A stretch of 32,013 nt of DNA from an uncultured Acetatifactor sp. (GCA_910587755.1 CAJUNZ010000025.1:1-32013); one strand, 5' to 3'; numbered from the stretch's first letter, positions 1 to 8,228 are shown. Notes: generated by a model from the letters alone, not told the origin. Made by a program: numbers and translations.

Positions 1-35
1 GGAAAGAGTGCGCCCAGGGGCTTCCGGATCAGTAG
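1..35 (+). CDS. possible 3' end of an upstream gene
   Basis: In frame 3 the first bases read as ten codons ending at a TAG at 33-35, and a strong terminator follows at 53-82. This is what the tail of a gene running in from the left would look like. Ten residues are too few to identify a protein, and the reading could be chance. Confidence 0.2.
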   Translation, partial: KECAQGLPDQ

Positions 36-52
36 AGACAGCGGGAAAAAGG

Positions 53-82
53 GAGGTGGTAGAAAAATACCACCTCTTTTTT
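53..82 (+). terminator. Rho-independent terminator
   Basis: A perfect 9-bp stem, GAGGTGGTA at 53-61 and TACCACCTC at 68-76, has a six-base purine loop and is followed directly by six T residues (77-82). It ends whatever transcript enters from the left and separates it from the LuxR-type gene. Confidence 0.85.
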
Positions 83-94
83 GATATAAAAGTA

Positions 95-123
95 TTGCAT
101 AAAGGGGGGAAATCCTGTAAAAT
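95..123 (+). promoter_or_regulatory. candidate promoter for the LuxR-type gene
   Basis: TTGCAT (95-100) and TAAAAT (118-123) are spaced by 17 bases and lie just after the upstream terminator. The -10 is good and the -35 is weak. The start codon at 181 would have a leader of about 50 nt. Confidence 0.35.
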
Positions 124-180
124 CAGGGGCATCTGCAGATGGTGCAACAGGGTGTGTCGAGTGAAAGGCGGGGGATAAGA

Positions 181-924
181 ATGAAAAAAATTTTGGACGG
201 CGCAGGAGGTTTTTTCAGGAGCAGGGTGCTTTGGGCGCTGGTCGGATTTGGTCTTGTGATTTACGTTTCAGAGCTGTTATTTTATTTTGACAGCAATATA
301 ATAACAATGTACGTGGATGGGCTTACGGCGCTGTGGATGGCGGTTGTGGGATGGTTTGTGCTGTTCCTGGCAGGGGCGGAGAAGGATTTTGTCCGGGGTA
401 TCCGCCTTGTTATATTCAGGCCTGGGAGCGTGTCCATGATAGAGCTGCGCAGGGCGTCCAAGGCGGTGGAATCTGCGGGAAAAATCCTGGTGGTGGAGGG
501 GATTGTGGCTGTGGCCACGGCACTGGTGGATGTGCTGTACTCTTTTAACCCTGATTTTCCGTATTATCTGCCCATAGCTCTGGCTGTGATCTCTGTGACT
601 GTGCTGTACACGGCGCTTTTTTATCTGCTTCTGCTGCCGGTAAGGATACGGCTTCAGAGAATGATCCTCTCCTATATGGAGGAGCCGGAGGAGGAGCCCC
701 AGGAGGAGGAAGGTCAGAGAGCTTATTTCTGTCTCCGGGGCATGGGCCTCACGGACCGGGAGGCGGAGGTGGCCCGGCTTGTGCACCTGGGCCTGAGCAA
801 CAGGGAGGTGGGGCAGAAGCTGTACATCACCACGGCCACGGTGAAGAAACATATGACACATATCCTGGAGAAAACAGGGTGCGGGGACCGGGAGGCTCTT
901 GCCCGGAAGCTCCATAATCTGTAA
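181..924 (+). CDS. membrane-embedded LuxR-type transcriptional regulator
   Basis: A 247-residue one-component regulator. The N-terminal two thirds hold about four hydrophobic segments (roughly residues 12-30, 42-60, 98-118 and 126-150), followed by a glutamate-rich linker near 165-175. A LuxR/GerE helix-turn-helix occupies about 190-245: the LTDREAEVARL opening, the SNREVGQKL recognition region and ATVKKHMTHIL are all clear. There is no receiver domain or partner kinase nearby, so the membrane domain itself probably senses a signal in the membrane or outside the cell, and DNA binding would take place at the membrane. That is inference. The start at 181 was chosen over an ATG at 139 because GGCGGGGG sits just upstream. 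The gene is flanked by terminators on both sides and stands alone. Target and signal are unknown. Confidence 0.85.
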   Translation: MKKILDGAGGFFRSRVLWALVGFGLVIYVSELLFYFDSNIITMYVDGLTALWMAVVGWFVLFLAGAEKDFVRGIRLVIFRPGSVSMIELRRASKAVESAGKILVVEGIVAVATALVDVLYSFNPDFPYYLPIALAVISVTVLYTALFYLLLLPVRIRLQRMILSYMEEPEEEPQEEEGQRAYFCLRGMGLTDREAEVARLVHLGLSNREVGQKLYITTATVKKHMTHILEKTGCGDREALARKLHNL

Positions 925-964
925 AAATAACGGCTGTTGTAAGGCTTGGAAGGCCGGGAGGCTG

Positions 965-1022
965 CCGCAGGGAAGAACAGGGAGATAGAATCCTGTTTTT
1001 CCGGCTGCGGGGCCCTTTTTTA
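965..1022 (+). terminator. Rho-independent terminator, long imperfect hairpin
   Basis: The hairpin is built from CCGCAG/CTGCGG (965-970 with 1005-1010), GGAA/TTCC and ACAGG/CCTGT, separated by small internal loops. It is followed by GGCCC and six T residues (1016-1021). The T run begins five bases after the stem, which is slightly far. It closes the LuxR-type gene. Confidence 0.6.
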
Positions 1023-1045
1023 TGGAAAAGATTTTCAAAATTTGT

Positions 1046-1074
1046 TTTACTTTTGAGCTCAAAACGGGTAAAAT
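1046..1074 (+). promoter_or_regulatory. candidate promoter for the C39-like gene
   Basis: TTTACT (1046-1051) and TAAAAT (1069-1074) are spaced by 17 bases, directly downstream of the preceding terminator and about 30 bases before the ribosome binding site at 1101-1109. Confidence 0.45.
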
Positions 1075-1113
1075 AACATAAGGCAGTGTGAAGATATTAT
1101 GGGAGGAAAGAGT

Positions 1114-1782
1114 ATGAGGTATTTCTTTGAGTCAAGTGTTGAGAAGAAGGAAAACGACTATGTGATTCAGATTCCCTTCAATGTGTGGGAGGTCTGCAAG
1201 CAGAGGGACATTATCCAGGGGGATGTGGTGCTTGACAACAGACATGTGGACTGTGAACTGCTGCCCAAGGAAAAGGGCAATTACGAGATCCACATTGAGG
1301 AGAAGGACGGGGAGAATCTGGAGCTGGGGGTGCCCCACAAGATTCTGCTCCATATCACCAAGTCCCTTATCCGCATGGATCAGAACAGCCCTTACAGTTT
1401 TGACAACCCCATCCGCAGGATCGACAGCATGAAGGTCATTATCCAGCCGGAGGACGGGCTCTGCGGACAGGCCTGTGTGGCCATGCTGGCGGGGATCACC
1501 ATCGCGGAGGTGATCAGCGTTATGGACTGCAGGGAGTGGCAGGCCACCATGGGGCGTATGATCTCCGCACTGAACTACTACGGCATTGACCATAGTGATG
1601 TAATTAACTATACGGAGGGGCGGGATGCGGTGCTGCCCAAATGCTGTATTATGATGGAGAAGATGGGGCGCTTCTGCCATTATCTGGTTCACTATGACGG
1701 GAAATACTATGATTCCAATCTTGGCGTCATAGAGGAGTATGACATGTCCAAACTTCTGGGGTATCTGGAAATCAAGTGCTGA
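1114..1782 (+). CDS. C39-like papain-fold protein with a DUF1905-like N-terminus
   Basis: A 222-residue protein without a signal peptide. Residues 1-90 resemble the small beta-barrel DUF1905 (IPFNVWEV, then a KGNYEIHI strand); this match is tentative. The C-terminal half resembles a C39-like cysteine peptidase: GLCGQACVAMLAG places the likely nucleophile at Cys121, CHYLVHYDGKYYDSN places His189, and Asp200 could orient it. Such folds cleave peptides or isopeptides, but some members are inactive or act as transglutaminase-like enzymes, so the substrate is unknown. The start at 1114 was preferred over 1099 because GGAGGAAAG lies at the right distance before it. It has its own candidate promoter and is followed, 79 bases later, by the glycoside hydrolase gene, with which it may be co-transcribed. 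Confidence 0.65.
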   Translation: MRYFFESSVEKKENDYVIQIPFNVWEVCKQRDIIQGDVVLDNRHVDCELLPKEKGNYEIHIEEKDGENLELGVPHKILLHITKSLIRMDQNSPYSFDNPIRRIDSMKVIIQPEDGLCGQACVAMLAGITIAEVISVMDCREWQATMGRMISALNYYGIDHSDVINYTEGRDAVLPKCCIMMEKMGRFCHYLVHYDGKYYDSNLGVIEEYDMSKLLGYLEIKC

Positions 1783-1861
1783 ACTTGAGGCACTGTTTCA
1801 GCCGGCGCCCGGGCATGGAGAGGTATTGAATGTCTGGGGGAGCGGCCGATCGGGGGCTAAA

Positions 1862-3736
1862 ATGAAAAAAGGTTGTAAGGAAAAGTGTGCCGTGATACTG
1901 GGGGCCGCTGTGGCGGCAGGGGCTGCGTACCAGGCGTACCGGAAGATACGAAACGCCCACCACAATCTGACCAGCCGGTCAGGGGAGGAGCTGTTGGGGA
2001 AAAAGCCAGGGGAGGATGTCTGGGACAGCTATCCCCGCCCCCACATGCGCAGGGAGAGTTTTATCAGTCTGAACGGGCAATGGAAACTGAACGGTAAGGA
2101 TATTCTGGTGCCCTTTCCTCCCCAGGCTCTGTTGTCGGGATACCGGGGCCGTGTGGGCACAAGGCTTGCTTACAGCAGGACATTTGTCAGGCCCGCCGTC
2201 CGGAAAGGGGAGCGCATCCTGCTGCATTTCGGGGCTGTGGATCAGGTGGCAGAGGTGTTCTTAAACGGGCGCTGTGTGGGAAAACATGAGGGAGGATATC
2301 TTCCCTTTTGTTTTGACGTGACCCGGTATCTGAAGCCAGGTGAGAACTGTCTTCTGGTGAAGGTGAAGGACACGCTCTCCCCCCGCTACCCCTATGGAAA
2401 GCAGCGCAGGCGCAGGGGCGGCATGTGGTACACCCCTGTGAGCGGCATCTGGCAGAGTGTGTGGCTGGAATGTGTGCCAAATGTGTATATGAAAAAACTG
2501 GAGGTAAAGACCGATGGGTACCGGGTTTCCGTGACGGTGGAGAACAGTGTCTGGTGTGATTTGAGCGTGGGCGAGAATCTCTGCGGTGAGGAGGATCCCA
2601 TCTCTGTCACCATCGCCCTCCACGACGGCAGCAGCTGTACGTTCCAGGGCAGGGGAAACCGGGCGGAGATAGACATGACCCAGGTGCGTCTGGCGGACGG
2701 CAGTTTCTACGAGCCTGTGCTGTGGACGCCGGAGAATCCCTATCTCTATCAAATGACGGTTACGCTGGGGAAGGACAGGGTTTCCTCCTACTTTGGCCTG
2801 CGCACTGTGGAGGTGATGGAGGTGGACGGAGTGCCCCGGGTGTGTCTGAACGGTGAGCCCATTTTTCTGAATGGGGTTCTGGACCAGGGGTATTTCTGCG
2901 ACGGCATCTACCTTCCCGCCAGGGAGGAAGAGTTTGAGCAGGATATTCTGCGCATGAAAGATCTGGGGATCAATATGCTGCGGAAGCATATGAAGGTGGA
3001 GCCGGAGTGTTTCTACTATTACTGTGACAAACATGGGATGCTTGTCATGCAGGATATGGTAAACAGCGGCGTCTACTCCTGGATCAGGGACACGGCCCTT
3101 CCCACTCTGGGGGTCTTCCAGAAATGGGACGGAAGGTTCTGGGGAAGCCGGAAGCGCAGGGAGTTTTTTGTGGAACATATGAAGGAGACACAGAGTCATC
3201 TGATGAATCATCCCAGTGTGATTGCCTATACCATATTTAACGAAGGGTGGGGGCAGTTTGAGAGTGCCGCCATGTACTGGCGGGCAAAATGTGTGGACGA
3301 TACCAGGTTATATGACTCTGCCTCGGGCTGGTTTGTGCAGAACAGAAGTGACTTTGACAGTCAGCACATATACTTCCACAGCCTGAAACTGCCGGAAGTG
3401 CTGGAAAAACCTGTGCTGGTGTCAGAGTGCGGCGGATATACCTGGGCTGTGCCGGGGCATTTTTACACCAAATACGCCAAGTACGGCTATGGAAAATGCA
3501 GGGACAGACAGGAATTGACCAATAGGGTCAAAGAACTGTATGAGGGAACCATCCTGCCTGGAGTGTCCAGGGGAGTCTGTGGCTGTGTCTACACACAGCT
3601 GAGCGACGTGGAGGATGAGACCAATGGCTTCTACACCTATGACAGGAAGGTGTGCAAGGTGGATCCGGGTGTGATGCGGGAGATTGCGGCAAGGCTTAAG
3701 GCGGCTGTGGCGCTCCGGAAAGAGGGGGAGAACTGA
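1862..3736 (+). CDS. membrane-anchored glycoside hydrolase family 2 protein
   Basis: A 624-residue GH2 enzyme of the beta-galactosidase/beta-glucuronidase superfamily. A hydrophobic alanine-rich stretch after a basic start (about residues 9-25) looks like an uncleaved signal anchor. A jelly-roll sugar-binding domain follows (LNGQWKLNG, then the GGYLPFCFDVT strand, then GIWQSVWLE), then an immunoglobulin-like domain and a TIM barrel. The probable acid/base is Glu461 in FNEGWGQ, and the probable nucleophile is Glu522 in VSECGGY. The sugar released cannot be read from sequence. The start at 1862 was chosen because GGGGG lies upstream and the 41 residues before it are unlike a GH2 N-terminus. The acidic lipoprotein follows 48 bases downstream and is probably in the same operon. 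Confidence 0.85.
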   Translation: MKKGCKEKCAVILGAAVAAGAAYQAYRKIRNAHHNLTSRSGEELLGKKPGEDVWDSYPRPHMRRESFISLNGQWKLNGKDILVPFPPQALLSGYRGRVGTRLAYSRTFVRPAVRKGERILLHFGAVDQVAEVFLNGRCVGKHEGGYLPFCFDVTRYLKPGENCLLVKVKDTLSPRYPYGKQRRRRGGMWYTPVSGIWQSVWLECVPNVYMKKLEVKTDGYRVSVTVENSVWCDLSVGENLCGEEDPISVTIALHDGSSCTFQGRGNRAEIDMTQVRLADGSFYEPVLWTPENPYLYQMTVTLGKDRVSSYFGLRTVEVMEVDGVPRVCLNGEPIFLNGVLDQGYFCDGIYLPAREEEFEQDILRMKDLGINMLRKHMKVEPECFYYYCDKHGMLVMQDMVNSGVYSWIRDTALPTLGVFQKWDGRFWGSRKRREFFVEHMKETQSHLMNHPSVIAYTIFNEGWGQFESAAMYWRAKCVDDTRLYDSASGWFVQNRSDFDSQHIYFHSLKLPEVLEKPVLVSECGGYTWAVPGHFYTKYAKYGYGKCRDRQELTNRVKELYEGTILPGVSRGVCGCVYTQLSDVEDETNGFYTYDRKVCKVDPGVMREIAARLKAAVALRKEGEN

Positions 3737-3784
3737 CCCTGGCAGCTTTCGGTCCCGGCGGAGAGAACAGGAGGAAGGTGTATC

Positions 3785-5104
3785 ATGAAAAGATGGGTGT
3801 TATGGATTCTGTCCGCGGCGGCGGTTCTGTGCCTGTGTGCCTGCGGCGCCGGGGCAGGAGATGGGGCGTCCGGAGAGGGCGGTGCTGTGGCGCCGGTGGA
3901 GGGAATCCAGATGCCGGGGACGCAGGAAGCGGAGGGGAGCGCCTTCGGTGAGGAAGACTCCACTGGAGAAGCTGTTGACGACAGCAGTGCCGGTGAAAAT
4001 ACCGTTGACGGAACCGGTCAATATGCTTTTGGCGGAAGTTCTGACAGCGGAGAGTCCCCGGGAGCCGGCGTTTTTGGTGAAAGTGACCCGGATGGGACTT
4101 CCGCCGGGGAAAGCGGTACTCCTGAGAAGGACGCCGGGGCCCTGGGCGGGGGATCAACGGGAAGTCTCGGCATATACAGCTCCAGGATCCAGGAATACAT
4201 AAATGGAATAGAAAGCGGATGGGGACAGCAGGAATTTGAAAATGCGGGCATGAGCTATATGTGCGGCTATGAGACTTCCCTTGACCAGCTGGGATATCTG
4301 CTGCTGGACCTGGACGGGGACGGCATGGAGGAATTGCTTATAGGGAAAGGAGCTGCTATTTATGACATGTACACCCTGGAGGCAGGTTCTGTGACCCATG
4401 TTTTCTCCGGAGGGGAACGGAACGCTTATGGCCTGAGTGCGGACAATGTGATCTGCAATATGGGGTCCGGCAGTGCCGCCATGAGTCTGTACGCCTATTA
4501 CAGGCTGGAGGGATCCGATCTTGTGCCCCTGAAATATGTGATCTTTGACGCCTTTTACAGCCAGACGGCCCCCTGGTTTGAAAGCGAGGACTCCCAGAAT
4601 GCGGAAGAGGCCCGGGGGATCTCGGAGGAAGAAGCCTATGAGATCATTGACTCATACAGACCGGAGGAGCTGGACTTTACCGCCCTGGACCATTTCTGGC
4701 AGGATCTGGGAAAGACGGCGGGAAGCCGGCCCGGACAGGGGGAACAGCCCTATTTCGGCACCTGGAGGGTGCAGGAGTACAGGACTTCGGATATCTATGC
4801 CCTGTCCCAGGAGGAGATTGAGAGGTATCTGACTTATACCGTGACTTACTATGAGGATGCCGTGGCCCAGAACGGTCAGGATCTGGGCCTGGAAGACTGG
4901 GAATATGAATATGATATCTGCACAAAAGAAGATATTCTGAGGGACTATCACGTTGACCTGACTGACTGGTGGACGGAGGAAGGGGCGGTGGTCTGCGGCA
5001 CCATTTCTTATGAGGACAACTTTTTTGGAAGAGAGTTCTTTCTGGGAGATGACAACAGCCTGTGGATTTACTATGAAGGTGTATTTTTCCGGGCGGCTAA
5101 ATGA
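3785..5104 (+). CDS. lipoprotein with acidic low-complexity linker
   Basis: A 439-residue surface lipoprotein of unknown function. The signal peptide runs from KRW to LCAC, giving Cys20 as the likely lipidated residue. Residues 21 to about 130 are a Gly/Ser/Glu/Asp-rich linker with few hydrophobic residues. The folded part begins near 140 and contains LDLDGDGMEELL (about 172-184), an acidic calcium-loop-like motif frequent in Clostridia lipoproteins. A second region from about 320 (GTWRVQEY and onward) could be a lipocalin-like barrel, which is speculative. A GGAGGAAGG ribosome binding site precedes the ATG. It follows the GH2 gene by 48 bases. Its last eight bases overlap the 3' end of the convergent DUF4317 gene. 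Confidence 0.75.
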   Translation: MKRWVLWILSAAAVLCLCACGAGAGDGASGEGGAVAPVEGIQMPGTQEAEGSAFGEEDSTGEAVDDSSAGENTVDGTGQYAFGGSSDSGESPGAGVFGESDPDGTSAGESGTPEKDAGALGGGSTGSLGIYSSRIQEYINGIESGWGQQEFENAGMSYMCGYETSLDQLGYLLLDLDGDGMEELLIGKGAAIYDMYTLEAGSVTHVFSGGERNAYGLSADNVICNMGSGSAAMSLYAYYRLEGSDLVPLKYVIFDAFYSQTAPWFESEDSQNAEEARGISEEEAYEIIDSYRPEELDFTALDHFWQDLGKTAGSRPGQGEQPYFGTWRVQEYRTSDIYALSQEEIERYLTYTVTYYEDAVAQNGQDLGLEDWEYEYDICTKEDILRDYHVDLTDWWTEEGAVVCGTISYEDNFFGREFFLGDDNSLWIYYEGVFFRAAK

Positions 5105-6293
5105 CCTCCTGCCGGGGCATCTCCTCACTGCTCTCCTGGTGCTCCGCCGGGGTCTTCACTGCAATACCGTTGACTTCCACGCTTCCGCCCAGGGCGATGA
5201 CCAGGCAGGTGCGGCCGTCAATGCTGCGGGTTTCGATAAGGTCGGTGCGCTCGGGCTTTACTTTGATGACAACGTCGGGGGTCTTTACCTCAAAAGCCCT
5301 GGTCTCCATGACATTGTTCATTAGCAGAGGGGTGCTTTCTCCAGCGGTCTCGTCGTAATGCCTGTCGAATTCCGAGAGCCGTTCATTTGCCACGCCGCTG
5401 TCGGCCAGAATGGTTTTGACCTCGTTTTTTCCCAGAACCAGGGGCTCCGGCGACTCTTTGTGCTCCTCTGCCAGCTCTGTGAATCTTTCGTGGATACTTT
5501 TTACCACTTCTATATCGCAGTCCTCGCCAAGGGTGTCCTCGATAAGAGCGTGAAAGGTTTCTTTCTGACTGCCTGCGGACAGGGGAAGGGGGCAGTGAAA
5601 GAGGGATTCCACAAAGCCTTCTTTCAGCTCCTCCGGATTTTTGGAATAGTACAGCAGGCTGTGGATATCCGTGCTTCTGTCGTGGAAGGCCGGGAAGAGG
5701 AAGCCTGTCTCCGGCAGGGACACCACCCAGTCCCGCACCCGGTTCTGAAAAGTGTTCTCCTCAGGATTGTAGCTCAGGCCCGGCTTGGACAGTTCCACGG
5801 GACAGATGCAGGACAGTATGTATTCGTACACCTCGTCGGAGGCGTCATCCATTTGAATTCCGTCGGAGGTCTTTCCGGGCACGTCGTAGACATCGTGGAT
5901 CACCAGGATCAGGTAGTTTCCCACATATTCATAACTTTCAATGATCTTATCATAATATTCTTCCAGCAGGGCGTCGTCTTTCAGCCTGCTCTCCCGCAGG
6001 CGCAGCAGAAATTCCTGTGCGTTTTCCTCCCGGTTCTCGTCCTGGGAGAGGGTGTCCTTGACCGTGTCCTGGAATTCCAGTGTCAGCAGGTTTCTGCCGG
6101 GGGATCCGGACAGGGTTTTGCGCAGGATCTCAAAATATTTGAACATTTCTTCCTCGGGAAGGGACAGAAAGGCTTGCTTTAACTCGGTTTTCTTATTTTT
6201 TTCTCCGTCCACATAACAGCCGCAGATGCGGGTGATGGAGCAGTTTTTGGGGGTGAAGAGCTTCTTGATCTCGGAAATTTCCTGTTTTGTCAT
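5097..6293 (-). CDS. DUF4317 family protein
   Basis: A 398-residue cytoplasmic protein that matches the DUF4317 family of Clostridia over its length (opening TKQEISEIKKLFTPKNCSITRICGCYVDG, a central PVELSKPGLSY region). No signal peptide, membrane segment or catalytic motif is visible, and the family has no established function. The start has a GGGAGG ribosome binding site seven bases upstream on the minus strand. It is divergent from mscL across a 188-base region that carries mirrored TATACT boxes. It converges on the lipoprotein gene with an eight-base overlap of the coding ends, so no intergenic terminator is possible between them. Confidence 0.85.
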   Translation of the reverse strand: MTKQEISEIKKLFTPKNCSITRICGCYVDGEKNKKTELKQAFLSLPEEEMFKYFEILRKTLSGSPGRNLLTLEFQDTVKDTLSQDENREENAQEFLLRLRESRLKDDALLEEYYDKIIESYEYVGNYLILVIHDVYDVPGKTSDGIQMDDASDEVYEYILSCICPVELSKPGLSYNPEENTFQNRVRDWVVSLPETGFLFPAFHDRSTDIHSLLYYSKNPEELKEGFVESLFHCPLPLSAGSQKETFHALIEDTLGEDCDIEVVKSIHERFTELAEEHKESPEPLVLGKNEVKTILADSGVANERLSEFDRHYDETAGESTPLLMNNVMETRAFEVKTPDVVIKVKPERTDLIETRSIDGRTCLVIALGGSVEVNGIAVKTPAEHQESSEEMPRQEVI

Positions 6294-6316
6294 ATTGATG
6301 CCTCCCGTTTTGTGTA

Positions 6317-6367
6317 GAGTATACAGTAACCGCTCAGACAGGACACTGAACTGTTACAGTATATACT
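6317..6367. promoter_or_regulatory. divergent promoter region with imperfect inverted repeat
   Basis: GAGTATACAGTAAC (6317-6330) and GTTACAGTATATACT (6353-6367) form an imperfect inverted repeat about 22 bases apart. Each arm contains a TATACT -10 box in opposite orientation: 6318-6323 for the minus-strand DUF4317 gene and 6362-6367 for the plus strand. No good -35 is visible for either. A second plus-strand option is TTGTGG (6398-6403) and TACTAT (6421-6426) with a 17-base spacer. Confidence 0.4.
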
Positions 6368-6481
6368 AAATTCATGGGAGGGGCAAGCATAAATGACTTG
6401 TGGACTGGAATTTCTTGTGGTACTATTAGTGGTGCATGCATGGGACAAAGCATAAGAAGCCGAAAGGGCAGGGAGGATTTT

Positions 6482-6931
6482 ATGGAAAAGAAAAGCGGAA
6501 AAGGAAAGGGTTTTATAGGGGAATTTAAGAAGTTTATCACCAGAGGAAATGTATTGGATATGGCGGTGGGCGTGATTGTGGGAGGAGCGTTTACTTCCAT
6601 TGTGACAAGCCTGAACCAGGACATTCTGACCCCTGTGCTGGGTATTTTCGGGGGGACGGATTTTAGCTATCTCACTGTGACTCTTGGCGGCGGGGAGAAC
6701 GCGCCGGTGCTCTGTTACGGTAATTTTATCACGGCGGTGCTTAACTTTCTTATCACGGCACTGGTGATTTTCTGCCTTGTAAAGGGGATCAATGCCATTG
6801 GGGGCAGGGTGAAGCGGAAAGAGGAGGCGGCTCCTGCGGCGCCAACCACAAAAAAGTGTCCTTACTGCCTCAGCGAGATTCCTGTAGAGGCGGTCAGATG
6901 TGCCCATTGTACTTCGCATTTGGACGAGTGA
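6482..6931 (+). CDS. mscL: large-conductance mechanosensitive channel MscL with zinc ribbon
   Basis: A 149-residue channel that opens under membrane tension to release solutes on hypo-osmotic shock, normally as a homopentamer. The N-terminal helix GFIGEFKKFITRGNVLDMAVGVIVGGAFTSIV (about 11-42, TM1 from residue 24) is diagnostic. TM2 lies at about 82-105. After a basic cytoplasmic helix comes a C-terminal zinc ribbon with Cys126, Cys129, Cys140 and Cys143 (CX2C-X10-CX2C), which replaces the usual plain coiled tail. The start at 6482 has GGGAGG upstream and gives the standard MscL N-terminus; an earlier ATG at 6374 would add 36 unconserved residues. The candidate promoters lie 55 to 120 bases upstream. 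Confidence 0.93.
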   Translation: MEKKSGKGKGFIGEFKKFITRGNVLDMAVGVIVGGAFTSIVTSLNQDILTPVLGIFGGTDFSYLTVTLGGGENAPVLCYGNFITAVLNFLITALVIFCLVKGINAIGGRVKRKEEAAPAAPTTKKCPYCLSEIPVEAVRCAHCTSHLDE

Positions 6932-6937
6932 CTTAAA

Positions 6938-6973
6938 GTCTGCGGTTTCCGCTTTAAAGAGAGCGGAGCAGAC
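6938..6973 (+). other. stem-loop between mscL and the TPR lipoprotein gene
   Basis: GTCTGC (6938-6943) pairs with GCAGAC (6968-6973), and inside it CCGCT pairs with AGCGG. No T tract follows, so it is not a typical terminator. It could protect the mscL mRNA end or separate expression of the two genes. Confidence 0.35.
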
Positions 6974-7031
6974 GGGATTTAAGGGAACTGGAAAAGATAA
7001 AGAGAGAAAGTTAAGAGGAACAGGAGCCGGG

Positions 7032-8138
7032 GTGAAAAGGATTGAGAGACAATTAGAGATAAAAGAGTCTTTTGGCGGGGCAGTGCATGGAGCCAGGTGC
7101 GCCGGGAGAGTTCTGGTATTTGCACTGGGCATTGGGATAATGCTGCTTCTGGGAGGCTGCGGCGGGGAGGGGGAGAAGACCCAGGCGGCCCTGGAACTGA
7201 TCCGGAACCTGGATTACCAGGGCGCTCTGGGACAGCTGGACAGCGCCGAAAACGAGGGGGAGAACGCCCGGCTTGTGAACAGGGCCAGGGGCATTGCCTA
7301 TATGGGGCTGACGGAGTATGAGCAGGCGGCATTTTTTTTCGAGGCGTCCCTGGGGGGCAGCAGCGGTATGGTGGAAAACCTGGATTTTGATCTGAATTAC
7401 TATCTGGCGGCTGCTTACTCCAAGAGTGAAAAATATGCTGAGGCGGAGGCTGTCTACAACGCGGTGCTTGCGCTTCGCCCCCAGGAGAAGGATGCGTATT
7501 ACCTGCGGGGGAATGCGCGTCTGGCCCAGGGGAATTATGTGGGAGCCAAGGAGGATTTTGACAGGGCTGTTGAGATGGCGCCAAAGGATTATGACAGGCT
7601 GATAGAGATCTATGAGGTGCTTGAATACTATGGCTATAAAGATGTAGGGCAGCAGTATCTGAGGACAGTTCTGGAGTCAGGTGACAAGCAGATGGACAAA
7701 TTTGTCAGCGGCAGGATCTACTACTATCTGGGAGAGTATCAGAGCGCCTGTATTGCTCTGGAGGAGGCCAAGGAAAAAGGCGGCGTGGAGAGCTATCTGT
7801 ACCTTGGCAGGGCCTATGAAGCCACCGGTGATTACAATTATGCAGCCAATGTCTACAACAGTTACCTTGGCAGCAATGAGGGCAGCGCCGAGATGTATAA
7901 CCAGCTGGGGCTGTGTGAGATTGCCAGGGGGGACTACCAGAAGGCTCTGGAGGCGTTTCAGGCGGGAATGCAGGTGGGAAACTCTGCCATGATGCAGACA
8001 TTGTCTTTTAATGAGATTGTGGCCTATGAGCATCTGGGGGATTTTAAGCAGGCTTTTGTCCTGATGGAAAATTATCTGAAGAATTATCCTGACGATGTGC
8101 AGGCCAGGAGAGAGTATCAGTTCCTGTCCTCGCGATAG
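7032..8138 (+). CDS. tetratricopeptide-repeat lipoprotein
   Basis: A 368-residue lipoprotein. A hydrophobic stretch ends in LLLGGC, giving Cys43 as the lipidated residue after a rather long, charged N-region. The mature protein is almost entirely TPR helices: YLAAAYSKSEKYAEAEAVYNAVLALRP, AYYLRGNARLAQGNYVGAKEDFDRAVEMAP, YLYLGRAYEATGDYNYAANVY and YNQLGLCEIARGDYQKALEAF are clear units. Such proteins act as scaffolds outside the membrane; no partner is indicated. No ATG gives a complete signal peptide. A GTG at 7032 with AGGAG six bases before it is the best start. The gene ends at a strong terminator. Confidence 0.8.
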   Translation: MKRIERQLEIKESFGGAVHGARCAGRVLVFALGIGIMLLLGGCGGEGEKTQAALELIRNLDYQGALGQLDSAENEGENARLVNRARGIAYMGLTEYEQAAFFFEASLGGSSGMVENLDFDLNYYLAAAYSKSEKYAEAEAVYNAVLALRPQEKDAYYLRGNARLAQGNYVGAKEDFDRAVEMAPKDYDRLIEIYEVLEYYGYKDVGQQYLRTVLESGDKQMDKFVSGRIYYYLGEYQSACIALEEAKEKGGVESYLYLGRAYEATGDYNYAANVYNSYLGSNEGSAEMYNQLGLCEIARGDYQKALEAFQAGMQVGNSAMMQTLSFNEIVAYEHLGDFKQAFVLMENYLKNYPDDVQARREYQFLSSR

Positions 8139-8145
8139 ATAAATA

Positions 8146-8174
8146 AAAAGCCCTGTGTTGACACAGGGCTTTTT
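8146..8174. terminator. bidirectional Rho-independent terminator
   Basis: AAAAGCCCTGTG, loop TTGA, CACAGGGCTTTT is a perfect 12-bp stem. T residues follow on the plus strand, and the same sequence read on the minus strand also ends in a T tract. It can end both the TPR lipoprotein transcript and the convergent cold shock transcript. Confidence 0.9.
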
Positions 8175-8228
8175 GACATGGTATACACTTGGGCTGAACG
8201 CACCCCGCCGATTCGCTGCCGCAGGCAG

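Noticed and set aside
1..10. GGAAAGAGTG at the left end matches ten bases of the same Illumina adapter found at the right end
   Set aside because: The match stops after ten bases, and a similar purine string occurs naturally at 31442-31452, so chance is enough to explain it.
5358..6182. Long open frame on the plus strand opposite DUF4317
   Set aside because: It has no ribosome binding site and its translation has no family character; it is the shadow of the real minus-strand gene. Similar shadows opposite clpB, copA and infB were dismissed for the same reason.
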